Shown piece by piece: positions 1 through 8,815 of a stretch of DNA of 64,000 bases. Origin of the DNA: Paenibacillus sp. 37. Its GTDB lineage: Bacteria > Bacillota > Bacilli > Paenibacillales > Paenibacillaceae. Positions within the stretch are counted from its first letter, which is position 1, and every line of letters starts with the position of its first letter. The position numbers were made by a program, and so were the translations under genes. The notes under the pieces were generated by a model. The model saw only the letters and a program-made list of their open reading frames with translations. It ran no database searches and was not told the DNA's origin. Location of the stretch: NCBI RefSeq assembly GCF_008386395.1, contig NZ_CP043762.1:62001-126000 (forward strand), given 5' to 3'.

Positions 1-3000
1 TCCAATATCTTCTCTGTACCGGTATTCATGTTTTTGATGGTATACGTGTAGCCTGATGTGTATCGATTTCCGCCAGGTAAATCCCAGCTTAGTTTGACTT
101 CAGAAGCACTGATTGCTGTTGCTTCCAGTGTTGGGGCATCGGGTGCCTTCTGTACTTGATATGGGTTGGACGTATGTGTACCGGTGTTTCCAGCGTTGTC
201 TTTCACTTGTGTATGCACATACCAGATACCTTCTTTGTCCTCTATGGTCACTTTGCCGTTGTCTGGCATTACCTGCCATGCTTCACTCGGTTGTTCGCTT
301 TGACTAATCTCTACATATACCGGTTCAATTACACCCGACAACCTATCAGATGCCTTAATTTGAACATCGGTACCCTGCAGCGACCATTGCAGTCCATTAG
401 GTGTATAATCCACATCAGGTAGTTCCTTGTCAATTCGGATATCGAATTGAGTCTCCGGACTGATGAGCCCTACTGCATCCACGGCGCGAGCTGTAATTGT
501 ATGCTCACCTGTTTCTGTAATGGTGCCACTTTCACCCGTAGTGTAAGGACTATCACCAATTTTGTACTCGTAATATACATCCGATGCGTCTTGACTACCA
601 TTTAGTTGGAATGTCACATCTTTGTTTGTCCATTGACTCTCTGAGAGAGTATAACTCGGCTCTGTTGGTGCAGTGCGATCGATGAGGACCTTTGCAGTTG
701 CTTCAGGGCTGATATTACCTGCGACATCAATCGTCCGCGCCCATACTTCTGTTTCTCCTTCCTCATCGACAATCATTTCCCCATTATATGTTGTCCAATT
801 TCCTGTCCCTACTTTAACCTCTGTCCGTTCTGCCCCACTTAGGTCATCTGTTCCATTCTTCAGGGTAATCGTTACCGGATCTTGTGTATAGGATTCCTCA
901 GACAAACTCAACACTGGTGCTGTGGGTGCTTGCTTATCGACTCGCACAGTGACTTCCGTTGATTGGCCAACATTCCCTGCCTTGTCCTTTGTACGGAACT
1001 GATATGTCCATTCTCCGGAATCCCCGATAACTAAAGGATCATTGTACTTGTGCCATGTTTCACCGTCTCTCGTATATTCAGTGTAATCCGCACCACTGCC
1101 AATATCGACACCATGCTTAGCTATCAGCTTCACATCTTTGTTTGTCCATGCGTTTTCAGATAAGGTAATCTCCGGCTTCTCAGGAGCGACCATATCAAAG
1201 TTGATTCTCCCGGTATAGGTTATTGTGTCCGTGCCTTTATTCCCATCATTTCCGTTAATTTTAACATTCGTATATGTTCCTTCCGGGACTTCATTAACCG
1301 CCCAATCAAGTTTCCAAGTTCCAGCTCCTGTAACACTGGTCGATTTAGTAATACCATTTAATGTTGCTGAAATGGAAATTTCGTCTCCTTCTGAGTCAAA
1401 TGCGCTACCCTTCAAGCTGATTTTCTCAGATGCTGTACCGATATTTTGATCAGAATTATCTACTGAAAGTACCGGTGGCATGTTTGTGGTTGATTTTTTA
1501 ATATACCAGAAACCATCTGTGTGTAACCCATCATCCGGATAAGTTTTGTCTATATCTAAAATATTGCTCTGCACTAACGTATCCTTAATCTTATTTGTTG
1601 AGTTAGCTACAGCTTCATGTCTAGTAACTTGAGTTTGCTCCAGATTAGTAACTTCATACTCTGTCATACTTCGGAGGTAACCGATCGAATATAATCTAGT
1701 ACCTGCCCAAGTTGGATATGTTGGAGCCGTTTGATACTCTCCTACACCAGAGAATTCACCAGTAGTGCTATTAAACGTATAGTTACGATAACCTGAAATA
1801 TTATCTATATCACTTTTATAGGTAGTACCTTTAGATTCTCTATAACTAGTCACCTGATTTTTTGTGGTGTACTTATCCCAATAGTACAAGGAATCTGTAT
1901 TTACGATTAGGTTTCCTGTATATGTTGCTGTTGAAATTCCACCCTTACCGTCATCCACTGTAATTACTGGCCTACTGAAAGTACCACTACTACTAAACTC
2001 GGATGTACGCCAGACAAGAGTCCAAGCCTTATCATCCTTAGTTTGACTTAAAACTACTTGTTTCTCTACCCCACCTATACTCGCTGAAATGGACAAGGTA
2101 TCGTTATCTGCATCTGTAGATGTGCCGGAAATAACAAAGGTGTCACTCCCGGTCTTTAAATTTATAGATTTGTTACCCGATTGAGTCACATTGATGACTG
2201 GATTTGTATTAGGCACCAATCCTACCCTTGTGTACCAGAATCCATCAGTGTGAACTCCATCTACTGGATAAGTGTTTTGAGCTGCTTTAATGTTAGTTTG
2301 TACTAATGAACCTTTTATATCTTGTCCACCATTCGCTGCCCAATGTAGATCTTCTTGATAGTACAAACGATCAGAAACCCTGGTATATCTAATTACATTT
2401 CTATTATCATTAAAATGTGGGATATAACCTACAGGTTGTTGTGCAGTTAGTGTGTAAAAATAAGTACCTGTAACTTTAGAAGAATGCATTCCAGGATCAG
2501 TAGTGTATCCTGTGAAAAATCCAGGTAAATTAGGGTGTTGATCAGATGTCCATCTAGCCCACGAGATAAGTGGTGTTTTATCTACTCTAAATTTGCTCCA
2601 GTAATAATAAGTTTGTTGCTTAATAGTTATATTACCTTGATATTTTACCTCTACAATGTCTATACCGTCTTCAGCAGATATAATGGGACTATATGTACCT
2701 AATGGAAGCTCGCTTATATCCCATGATAACACCCATTGACTTTTTGAAGTTGTATTATGGACTTCTACAGATTTACCAATACCACCTATAAACCCTGTTA
2801 TTAATACATTGTCGCTATCGGGATCTTGTACAGTTCCAGAGATACTAAAGGATTCCTGATCATTTAGGTAGGTCATATCCCCTTTAGTAGTAATTTCTAC
2901 AACAGGTACTTTATTATTTATGGTACCCTCATACTTATAATAGAACCCATCAGGATCAACAGCATTATTTGGGTAGGTATTGGCTACAGAGCTGTACACG

Positions 3001-3395
3001 CTCCCTACTAAGGTATCAGGTATAGGTGCGGCATAAGCTTCAAGAACTCCTGATTCAGCCATACCTTCACTATATGCTCTAGTATATTTTATTTTACCTC
3101 TATTTCCAGGAGCATCATCATAAGTATAAACCACACCTGTATTAGCTTGACCGTAATTACCATCTAGGTTAAAAGTTCCAGTATTCTTATCAAAAGTAAA
3201 AGAGCTGTAACCCGTAATCCAATCCGATTTAAATATATTACCTCTTATGTCCCAATAGGCATACCCTTGCTTTACTGTGTACATAGACCACTTGTGCGCA
3301 ACAGAAGCTTGGCTATTACTTGGGTAGATTGTCATTCCAGACAAGGTAATGACTATCGTTAGCATCAAAATAAGTGCTTTCCTCAATCTATTCAT
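1..3395 (-). CDS. Large secreted Ig-like/FN3 repeat surface protein (partial, C-terminus beyond window)
   Basis: The frame is open from the ATG at 3395 to the left edge, about 1,130 residues without a stop. It begins with a signal peptide (MNRLRKALILMLTIVITLSG, cleavage near SQA). Three homologous blocks of about 230 residues follow, roughly at nt 3300-2590, 2590-1890 and 1890-1180. Each carries a TGYxxFTF stretch, a TYPxDGxHTDGFWY-like motif (the first copy diverged to DPDGFYY) and a beta-sandwich with D-D-D and GGxxK motifs. Next come about four Ig-like/OmpL47-type units (motifs SENAWTNKDV, DKAGNVG, DVAGNIS, IDRTAPTEP), and a fibronectin type III-like start near the edge (SEVKLSWDLPG). No anchoring domain is visible because the end is missing. 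Likely an extracellular adhesin or surface protein. Expression is preceded by a long leader with a terminator hairpin. The family call is from repeat architecture only. Confidence 0.85.
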   Translation of the reverse strand, partial: MNRLRKALILMLTIVITLSGMTIYPSNSQASVAHKWSMYTVKQGYAYWDIRGNIFKSDWITGYSSFTFDKNTGTFNLDGNYGQANTGVVYTYDDAPGNRGKIKYTRAYSEGMAESGVLEAYAAPIPDTLVGSVYSSVANTYPNNAVDPDGFYYKYEGTINNKVPVVEITTKGDMTYLNDQESFSISGTVQDPDSDNVLITGFIGGIGKSVEVHNTTSKSQWVLSWDISELPLGTYSPIISAEDGIDIVEVKYQGNITIKQQTYYYWSKFRVDKTPLISWARWTSDQHPNLPGFFTGYTTDPGMHSSKVTGTYFYTLTAQQPVGYIPHFNDNRNVIRYTRVSDRLYYQEDLHWAANGGQDIKGSLVQTNIKAAQNTYPVDGVHTDGFWYTRVGLVPNTNPVINVTQSGNKSINLKTGSDTFVISGTSTDADNDTLSISASIGGVEKQVVLSQTKDDKAWTLVWRTSEFSSSGTFSRPVITVDDGKGGISTATYTGNLIVNTDSLYYWDKYTTKNQVTSYRESKGTTYKSDIDNISGYRNYTFNSTTGEFSGVGEYQTAPTYPTWAGTRLYSIGYLRSMTEYEVTNLEQTQVTRHEAVANSTNKIKDTLVQSNILDIDKTYPDDGLHTDGFWYIKKSTTNMPPVLSVDNSDQNIGTASEKISLKGSAFDSEGDEISISATLNGITKSTSVTGAGTWKLDWAVNEVPEGTYTNVKINGNDGNKGTDTITYTGRINFDMVAPEKPEITLSENAWTNKDVKLIAKHGVDIGSGADYTEYTRDGETWHKYNDPLVIGDSGEWTYQFRTKDKAGNVGQSTEVTVRVDKQAPTAPVLSLSEESYTQDPVTITLKNGTDDLSGAERTEVKVGTGNWTTYNGEMIVDEEGETEVWARTIDVAGNISPEATAKVLIDRTAPTEPSYTLSESQWTNKDVTFQLNGSQDASDVYYEYKIGDSPYTTGESGTITETGEHTITARAVDAVGLISPETQFDIRIDKELPDVDYTPNGLQWSLQGTDVQIKASDRLSGVIEPVYVEISQSEQPSEAWQVMPDNGKVTIEDKEGIWYVHTQVKDNAGNTGTHTSNPYQVQKAPDAPTLEATAISASEVKLSWDLPGGNRYTSGYTYTIKNMNTGTEKIL

Positions 3396-3633
3396 CTTAA
3401 AATACCTGCCTTCTTTCGTTTTTTTAATTACTTGTAAAAAATCCTTATTCTTCAAGATGGAATCTCTAATAGACAATGCTTCCTGTTCATTCGATTTTGA
3501 TTCTAAATATGACGGAGCCATTTAACAGGCATAATTGTAATGATTTCCAAAAGTTAAAGTTTATTCTTTACTATTCGTGAAACAATAACAACCAGGCGTA
3601 GGGATCTCTTCTAGTCGCCACCCATCCAAATTC

Positions 3634-3720
3634 TCAAACCGGAAAATTGGTTATTCCCTTAATATGTGAATCTCTCAAAAAAGTAAATTTAGAACCTTCT
3701 CCCATATCGTTAGCGTACAT
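3634..3720 (-). CDS. Short 28-codon ORF in the leader of the large surface protein
   Basis: ATG at 3720 is preceded by a good ribosome binding site, AAAGGAG six bases upstream, and gives 28 residues (MYANDMGEGSKFTFLRDSHI, then KGITNFPV) before TGA. In the +1 frame the sequence directly after the stop continues as FENLDGWRLEEIPTPGCYCF and ends after NSKE. It may therefore be a small gene broken by a one-base shift, a leader peptide, or a frameshifted product. No family recognised. Confidence 0.35.
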   Translation of the reverse strand: MYANDMGEGSKFTFLRDSHIKGITNFPV

Positions 3721-3835
3721 ATTTAACTCCTTTCCACCCATAGCGTGGCTTTCGTAGCCACTTTACATATGAGTATTTTGTTTTGGAAACCCTCCTGTGT
3801 CGGCCGCACCGAGGAGGAGCTGCCAAATAAAAACA
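3721..3835 (-). other. Structured 5' leader segment with two stem-loops
   Basis: Downstream of the leader terminator and upstream of the short ORF, the minus strand folds into two GC-rich hairpins. One pairs CCTCC with GGAGG around a GGTGCGGCCGACAC core (about 3789-3817). The other pairs GTGGCT with AGCCAC (about 3745-3762), followed by GGGTGG. It was compared by memory with c-di-GMP and other riboswitch consensuses and did not match. Function unknown. Confidence 0.4.
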
Positions 3836-3934
3836 AAAAAAGCACGCAATTATCCCTATGTTAATTAGGATAATCGCGTGCTTCGCAATTTGTAGTTATT
3901 CAGTTAATGTAACTTTAACATTAATTATATTATC
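3836..3934 (-). promoter_or_regulatory. Leader-terminator element 1 (upstream of large surface protein)
   Basis: On the minus strand a TATAAT box (3929-3924) is followed by TTAACTGAATAACTAC, then GCGAAGCACGC, a stem-loop (3882-3841) and a run of T. It shares the TGAATA box, GAAGCAC stem base and T-run with the other eleven elements. It lies about 450 bases before the large gene, unlike most copies, which sit 15-60 bases from their gene. Confidence 0.75.
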
Positions 3935-4183
3935 TATCAACATACTATCACCTACCCATCTATGCATGATAAGTAAGATATATTTTTGTTAGGTTGCTGT
4001 CATTTAATTAGATCTCCATTACTTGATCATCGTTATCTGTTTTCTAGTAGATATATGGGCAGTGTAAACATTTGAAATGTTCGCTGAGAAACCCAGTCCC
4101 CTGCCACAACGAATATGTAATTCATATTGGCATAGATCCAGTCTTTAATCTCCCTATATAATTTTGCTTCAGCAAATTTTAGA

Positions 4184-4468
4184 ATGAATGTGTATTTGTT
4201 TTGTTCTATCGGTGCAATCAAATGGACATTGAGTTTGCGAGAGATCTTCAACTTGGCTGATAATTTTGAATACAACTTGGATCTTGAGGAGCTCTTAACA
4301 CCCGTGGACCATTCATTTGAAAAGAGAATGTATTTATGCCTGATGCGCCATAGAATTAACACCATCGAACAGTTGATGGATATCAGTTACATGGAATTAT
4401 GCAAGATAAGGTTATTTGGGACGGCTTCACAGAATAGATTATACCAACTATTAAATGAGAGATTCTAG
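4184..4468 (+). CDS. RNA polymerase alpha C-terminal-domain-like small protein, possibly 5' truncated
   Basis: The last 60 residues resemble the alpha-CTD helix-hairpin-helix fold. The segment EKRMYLCLMRHRINTIEQL aligns with the RSYNCLKRAGINTVQEL region of bacterial RpoA, followed by KIRLFG for KVRNLG and a closing LYQLLNE helix. The domain normally contacts UP elements and activators. Here it stands alone, with no alpha N-terminal domains. No ribosome binding site precedes the ATG, and the frame is open upstream only to a stop at 4133, so the true start is uncertain and the gene may be a remnant. An overlapping minus-strand frame (4033-4365) is taken to be a shadow. Confidence 0.45.
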   Translation: MNVYLFCSIGAIKWTLSLREIFNLADNFEYNLDLEELLTPVDHSFEKRMYLCLMRHRINTIEQLMDISYMELCKIRLFGTASQNRLYQLLNERF

Positions 4469-4690
4469 GTCGGAAATTAATATGCTATCGAATCTCTATT
4501 TAGTATGGCAGCTCCATCAATTGCTAGCTGCTTAGCAAGTTTAATCAAAGTTAAGTTTCACTCTCTTTGTAAGTGACGTTTCTCCAACAGACGACCTTCC
4601 GGAAACTCAGTCAATCTATCGAGTAGGTATAGATAAGTCATCTGCCCTCATCCTGGTTTTGCACGGCAAGAACAGATCCTCAATAAACAT
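4469..4690. other. Intergenic, no supported gene
   Basis: No frame with a plausible start and ribosome binding site was found; no strong hairpin. Confidence 0.4.
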
Positions 4691-4795
4691 CTAAACCTCT
4701 GAGTTAACTTGAGGTCGAGATATATTAACGTTCAGTCTACCATAGTAATTTTTAAAATACTGTTTTCTTTCTTGATTTTTCCCATCTCGTTTCAT
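4691..4795 (-). CDS. Hypothetical 34-residue ORF
   Basis: ATG at 4795 gives MKRDGKNQERKQYFKNYYGR and 14 further residues. A weak GGAAG lies nine bases upstream. It is basic and very short, with no recognised family. It sits in a decayed neighbourhood and may be a fragment. Confidence 0.2.
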   Translation of the reverse strand: MKRDGKNQERKQYFKNYYGRLNVNISRPQVNSEV

Positions 4796-4850
4796 AGGTT
4801 TATACTTCCAAACAAGTGAAGTAGCCGCCGTTTTACCGAATGTTTCTGTT

Positions 4851-5144
4851 TTATGTAATTCTGTGTCGTGACTTATTATAAGGGAATGTTACTAAATAAT
4901 AATTATCGTTAACTTTTTGATTCCATGCAATTATCAGAAAATAAAGCTGTTCTCCTTCAGCATTACCTATTAGAAAAAGACCAAGATCTGACTTATTATC
5001 TGCTCATTGATGGAATGATGTTACTGTGTCTTCACCATTAAGTTCAATGACTTCAAATGTGTAATTTACAAGTTGATGTGTACTAGTAGTCAACATCAAA
5101 ATCAATTCTTCTGCCGTTTGTCGAATTTGCTGATAAGAAATCAT
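4851..5144 (-). pseudogene. Hypothetical gene with one in-frame TGA
   Basis: From ATG 5144 the frame reads MISYQQIRQTAEELILMLTT and onward to FHQ, meets a single TGA at 5006-5004, and then continues in the same frame with protein-like sequence (ADNKSDLGLFLIGNAEGEQL, then YFLIIAWNQKVNDNYYLV) to a TAA at 4853. The full length would be 97 residues. The composition on both sides is protein-like, which suggests one nonsense change in an otherwise intact small gene. No clear ribosome binding site and no known family. Confidence 0.45.
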
Positions 5145-5266
5145 AAACAGTACTGACTAGTGGCTACAGATTTCCTTCTAACGTTAGACTATATATAATA
5201 CATAGCCAATCTGGAAGTTGTATCGGTAGGTAAGCAAAAACTATTTTTCTTTTTTTTGGAACTGAA

Positions 5267-5788
5267 CTAATTTCCTTTCATAAGAATTTTCTTTAATTGG
5301 GAGATGCGTCCTTGACTAATGCCCAACTCATCTGCAATTTGCTGTTGAGACAAGTCGGGCTGTTGCTCAATGATTTCTTTTAACTGTTTGAGTTTTATAG
5401 CAGTTTTTGGCCTCAAATCTGGATAATCGTTGCTGGCTCTCTCATTGAAATCGTTATAGGTATCTTGTTTAGAATCAGTAACGATACCCTCCGGGGATGC
5501 AGGAATTTTTACTATTTGAGGAACGTACTCTTGGGGAATGTTATCTTGAAGTTTTAAGTCTTGCGCACAGGACCGGCAAACGAATTGTTCTTTAAAATAC
5601 GTATCTGTATTCAGATCTCCGCAGAACACACATAATGTCGATTTATACTTTCTTAAAATCAACTCTTTTCCCTCAGTGAAAAACTCAAGCGGATCGCCGA
5701 TATGAATTCCCATCGTATCCCGTAATTCCTTTGGAAGGACAATACGTCCAAGTCGGTCCAAAGATCTCTTCATTCCAGTCCGTTTCAT
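5267..5788 (-). CDS. AbrB/SpoVT-type regulator with zinc ribbon and C-terminal HTH
   Basis: Start taken at ATG 5788, with GGGAGG five bases upstream; an upstream in-frame methionine has no such site. Residues 1-50 form a swapped-hairpin AbrB domain (RSLDRLGRIVLPKELRDTMG). A CVFCGD...CRSCA pair of CxxC motifs follows (about 52-74), then a long linker and a C-terminal helix-turn-helix (LSQQQIADELGISQGRISQL). AbrB domains bind DNA as dimers and act as transition-state repressors. The added zinc ribbon and HTH are unusual. A shorter relative with the same three-part plan lies at 17071-17490, so the two are probably paralogues regulating genes of this segment. Confidence 0.8.
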   Translation of the reverse strand: MKRTGMKRSLDRLGRIVLPKELRDTMGIHIGDPLEFFTEGKELILRKYKSTLCVFCGDLNTDTYFKEQFVCRSCAQDLKLQDNIPQEYVPQIVKIPASPEGIVTDSKQDTYNDFNERASNDYPDLRPKTAIKLKQLKEIIEQQPDLSQQQIADELGISQGRISQLKKILMKGN

Positions 5789-5996
5789 CGAAATTCCTCC
5801 CACGAAAATATTAACTGCATGTCTTATTTTTATTGTAAGAGTGAACATGATTTTTTACAACAAGTTTACGTTTATGAGTGTTATTAGTGCTAGACCAAAA
5901 GGAAATATTTTATGAGAACATCAAACAAACGTGTAAGCAGTAATCTGAATCCGTCCTTCTCCCCCTGATAGAAGAATAATGCCTAAAAAGACAAAA

Positions 5997-6015
5997 AGCC
6001 GCCTAAAGAGCGACT
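5997..6015 (-). terminator. Intrinsic terminator after the HNH/MazG-like pair
   Basis: AGTCGC pairs with GCGGCT around a short loop, followed on the minus strand by TTTTTGTCTTTTT. It lies about 100 bases past the stop of the MazG-like gene. Confidence 0.55.
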
Positions 6016-6110
6016 TATATTGCAACTACAATTATCATCTGAGTAAACTAAGACAGATCATTATAATACCGTTGTTGTTCAATTTTTCCACCTTTGATAT
6101 GATGGGTTGA

Positions 6111-6431
6111 CTACTGGACAGTTAAAAGCATAAGCTTCTTGTCAAATCCACCGCGCTCATCATGTTTTTGTTTACGAATATTCTCTAGTTCCTCAACCGT
6201 TGTACCTTGGCTAAGGGCAAAACTATAGACTACTTCTAACAAGTCAGCCAACTCAAGTATCTGCTCGTTACTGTCTTTTGCTTCGAGAAACTCGTTTAAT
6301 TCTTCTTGCATTTTCAGCTTAAGTGCGGTTTCATATTCCTCTTCACTAAGGACTTTCACATTATATGATTTGCCGCTTGTTTCAATAATTTGCGGTATCT
6401 TATCACGCACAAGTTTGTTAGAAGTCTTCAT
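6111..6431 (-). CDS. MazG-like / phosphoribosyl-ATP pyrophosphohydrolase-like NTP pyrophosphatase
   Basis: 106 residues from ATG 6431, with GGGGG upstream. It opens with NKLVRDKIPQII, the typical start of the small MazG-like/PRA-PH-like family, and has the metal-binding EELNEFLEAKD and ELADLLEVVYSFA helices (EExxE and ExxD pattern). Family members hydrolyse nucleoside triphosphates to monophosphates and are often carried by mobile elements as house-cleaning enzymes. It starts 19 bases after the HNH reading frame ends, so the two form one transcription unit. Confidence 0.8.
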   Translation of the reverse strand: MKTSNKLVRDKIPQIIETSGKSYNVKVLSEEEYETALKLKMQEELNEFLEAKDSNEQILELADLLEVVYSFALSQGTTVEELENIRKQKHDERGGFDKKLMLLTVQ

Positions 6432-6450
6432 CTCAATCCCCCTATCTTTT

Positions 6451-7454
6451 TCAACCCTGACATGCAATCCAGAACTTCCGTACGATGTTGCTCTCGATAG
6501 CCAATTCAAGCTCAGATACATGTTTATTCAGCTTACTACTCTCCTTCAAACGATGAAGAAGCACTTGATTTCTTGCTTCTAGCCGAATAATCTTTTCCTC
6601 ATGCGGTATCACATTTGACTTACTACTGTTACAAGATCGATGTGCAAAAACCAAATTCCAAAGATCATCGGAGTAGAGGTATGACCATGGGATAACATGA
6701 TCAATAGCAGGTGTCTCAGTTACTATTTTTTCTCCACATAAAAAACAGTGAAATTCAGGGTTCTCAGCTTCAATGAATTCTGCAAACTTACCTAGTGGTT
6801 TTCGACGTACCTGATCTTCGTCAATTATTCGTACTTTCTTTGAAAGTCGTGGAGAGTGATTGAAATTCTCTAACATCTGGGTCCATCGATAATTAATGGC
6901 ATCGAATACAATTAGGCGACTACCTTTAAGCGCAAGTACATCCTCTCCTTGCATAAATAAACTATCCGCCTTCTGTTCATACTGATATACGCCTTCCACG
7001 TCCTTACCTTCAACACGTAAGAAGCGGTAACTCACGTCCGATTTCAGTGCTCTTACGGTAGAAGAAACAGCCTTCTCATACTCTGAACTGCATACCGCCT
7101 CATATTCGACTTAAACCATTTTACTGGCTTAATCGAGCTTGTACGGGCCTGATAAATAGCTATCAGTTCCCTCGTAATGGTCACGATGACAGGCGGCTTC
7201 ACAGGATTCGAACTTTGCTGAAGACCAAAGAATAGGGTTTGTTCAAAATAATAGCGAAGAACCTTTTTGGCAATATCCCTTAACTGAATTTCAACCAGAA
7301 ATGCTTCTTCTATTTCAATTGAATTTTCTTGCTCTACTGCGATTTCTGTAATTGCTTTAGCCCAAGCCATTTTGTAGGTGTTATCAAAAGAACAATTACG
7401 GATTATGTGTAGCCATTTTTCTAAGAAGTCCACTATTTTACCCCGATCTATCAT
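6451..7454 (-). pseudogene. HNH endonuclease gene split by a frameshift
   Basis: Two adjacent frames form one gene. The upstream part (7454-7053, ATG start without a visible ribosome binding site) has an N-terminal helical domain with NTYKMAWAKAI. The downstream part carries the HNH zinc finger (FHCFLCG, AIDHVIPWSY, LWNLVFAHRSCNSSKSN). The HNH frame stays open upstream to about 7117, reading VEYEAVCSSEYEKAVSSTVR into the catalytic part. Adding one A to the TTTAAG near 7115 (giving TTTAAAG) joins both parts into a protein of about 335 residues. Loss of one A is the simplest explanation; a sequencing error is possible. A 16-base palindrome, ATTGTGATTTCACAAT (7455-7470), abuts the start. Confidence 0.7.
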
Positions 7455-7597
7455 ATTGTGATTTCACAATGCTGATACAACATCCATCTATGAACTATGA
7501 GAGATTTTACTTTCATTACCAATACTCGCAATCGAAGTTTGTCCAATGAGAATTCGGCAAGTCCACTGCACTGCAACTAACAACATTCTATTCGATA

Positions 7598-8750
7598 TTA
7601 AAGTGTATATTTACTCACATTACTAGTCAGTGGATCCACAATGTAAACAACCCTGTTACCGGCATAATTAAATTGTTTATCCGAAGTGTCTATTTTATAT
7701 GAGGTTATGGTTTTTAGCGTTCTTCGATCTAAAATTAGAAGTCCATCTTGTTTTTCAACGAGAAGAGTTTTGTCATCTGCTGATTCACGTATCCAAAATG
7801 AACCTGTAGTTGAAACTTTCGATTTAGTTACAAAACCCTTAGAATTAAAAGCATAAATGGAGCTAATACTTTGTAGCATAAATGAGTTAGATGAATTTTT
7901 TGTGTTTCCAATTAAAAAATCAGCAGACTCTGATATTGTTTTCGTCCAGAGCGTTTTTCCTTGTGGATTTTTAGCAATGACTGCCGTTGACCCAGCTTGA
8001 TCAAATTTTGTAAATATCATCGTTTTATCTTTCAAGATTCCCCGAAAAGACAAACCATTGTTTCGATAACTAAATTCTTTTCTCAATTGATCATCATAAA
8101 AAGAAAGTGTACTTTTATACTCCCCAGCAAAGGACCAATTAGAAATGGTTGAGATATATCCATTTTGTTGATAATACATAAATTCATTAATCATTTTCTT
8201 ACTAAGTAATTTTCCATTTACACTATAACGGTATGTCATATATTTAGAAGAATTAAGTTTTAAATAAACGAGCAATGTACCATCGTCCATAATATAAGAC
8301 CCAACTTCATTCGTAGTTTTTTCTGTGAACGTGTAATCCAAAAGCTTATTTCCTTTTGGTGAAAAAATGCGAAGTTGAGGGAATTCTCTATTTTTTTTCT
8401 TATCCTTGTACGATGTAATAAATGACATATTTCCGTTGGATAATATTTGATTCTTATAATCAAATCCACCACTATATTGCACCCATGATGAAGAAATGAC
8501 ATCAACAGATCCTATTTTAGTCTTTGTTTTTTCTTGATAGACGGTGACCTTTCCTGAGGAATCCATCAAATAAAGATAATCTTTTATTTTTCCAAAGTTA
8601 CTAACTTCATCGTGTGTAACAACCCAGTCTGGCTTAGGTAGGGAGTCATAGGATGTTGGTGCTGCATACATAGGAGTAGCCGTCATTAAGAGTAGCCGTC
8701 ATTAAGAGTAGAAAAATAAAACCGGTCAGTGTTAATAGTGTTTTTCTCAT
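7598..8750 (-). pseudogene. Secreted repeat/propeller-like protein, signal peptide frameshifted by a 16-bp duplication
   Basis: The long frame (8686-7598, 362 residues) is a close paralogue of the gene at 10972-12132 (shared motifs TSYDSLPxPDW, DYLYxMDSSGKVTVY, GNMSFIT, TLWTKT). A proper start exists at ATG 8750 with AAGGAG, reading MRKTLLTLTGFIFLLLMTAT, a good signal peptide, but then the frame is lost. The cause is a tandem 16-bp unit present 2.4 times (8674-8711). Removing one unit restores MTATPMYAAPTSYDSLP in frame. As it stands, the mature part lacks a usable start. This could be a dead gene or an on/off switch by repeat slippage. The function of the family is unknown; the repeated short strands suggest a beta-propeller. 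Confidence 0.75.
8674..8711. repeat. 16-bp tandem repeat (2.4 copies) inside a signal-peptide coding region
   Basis: The plus strand reads GAGTAGCCGTCATTAA twice without mismatch (8674-8689, 8690-8705), followed by GAGTAG. A unit length not divisible by three shifts the reading frame of the secreted protein. Confidence 0.9.
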
Positions 8751-8815
8751 AAAGTAGCTCCTTAAAATTATTGATTTAAATAATGAATTCGATCTTGTAA
8801 CTTCATTGTGGAACG

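Noticed and set aside
3721..3835. Cyclic di-GMP (GEMM) or other known riboswitch
   Set aside because: The conserved core and tetraloop-receptor words of these classes are not present; only generic hairpins are seen.
4033..4365. 110-residue minus-strand frame overlapping the alpha-CTD-like gene
   Set aside because: No ribosome binding site or recognised family; the plus-strand frame has the clear alpha-CTD-like pattern.
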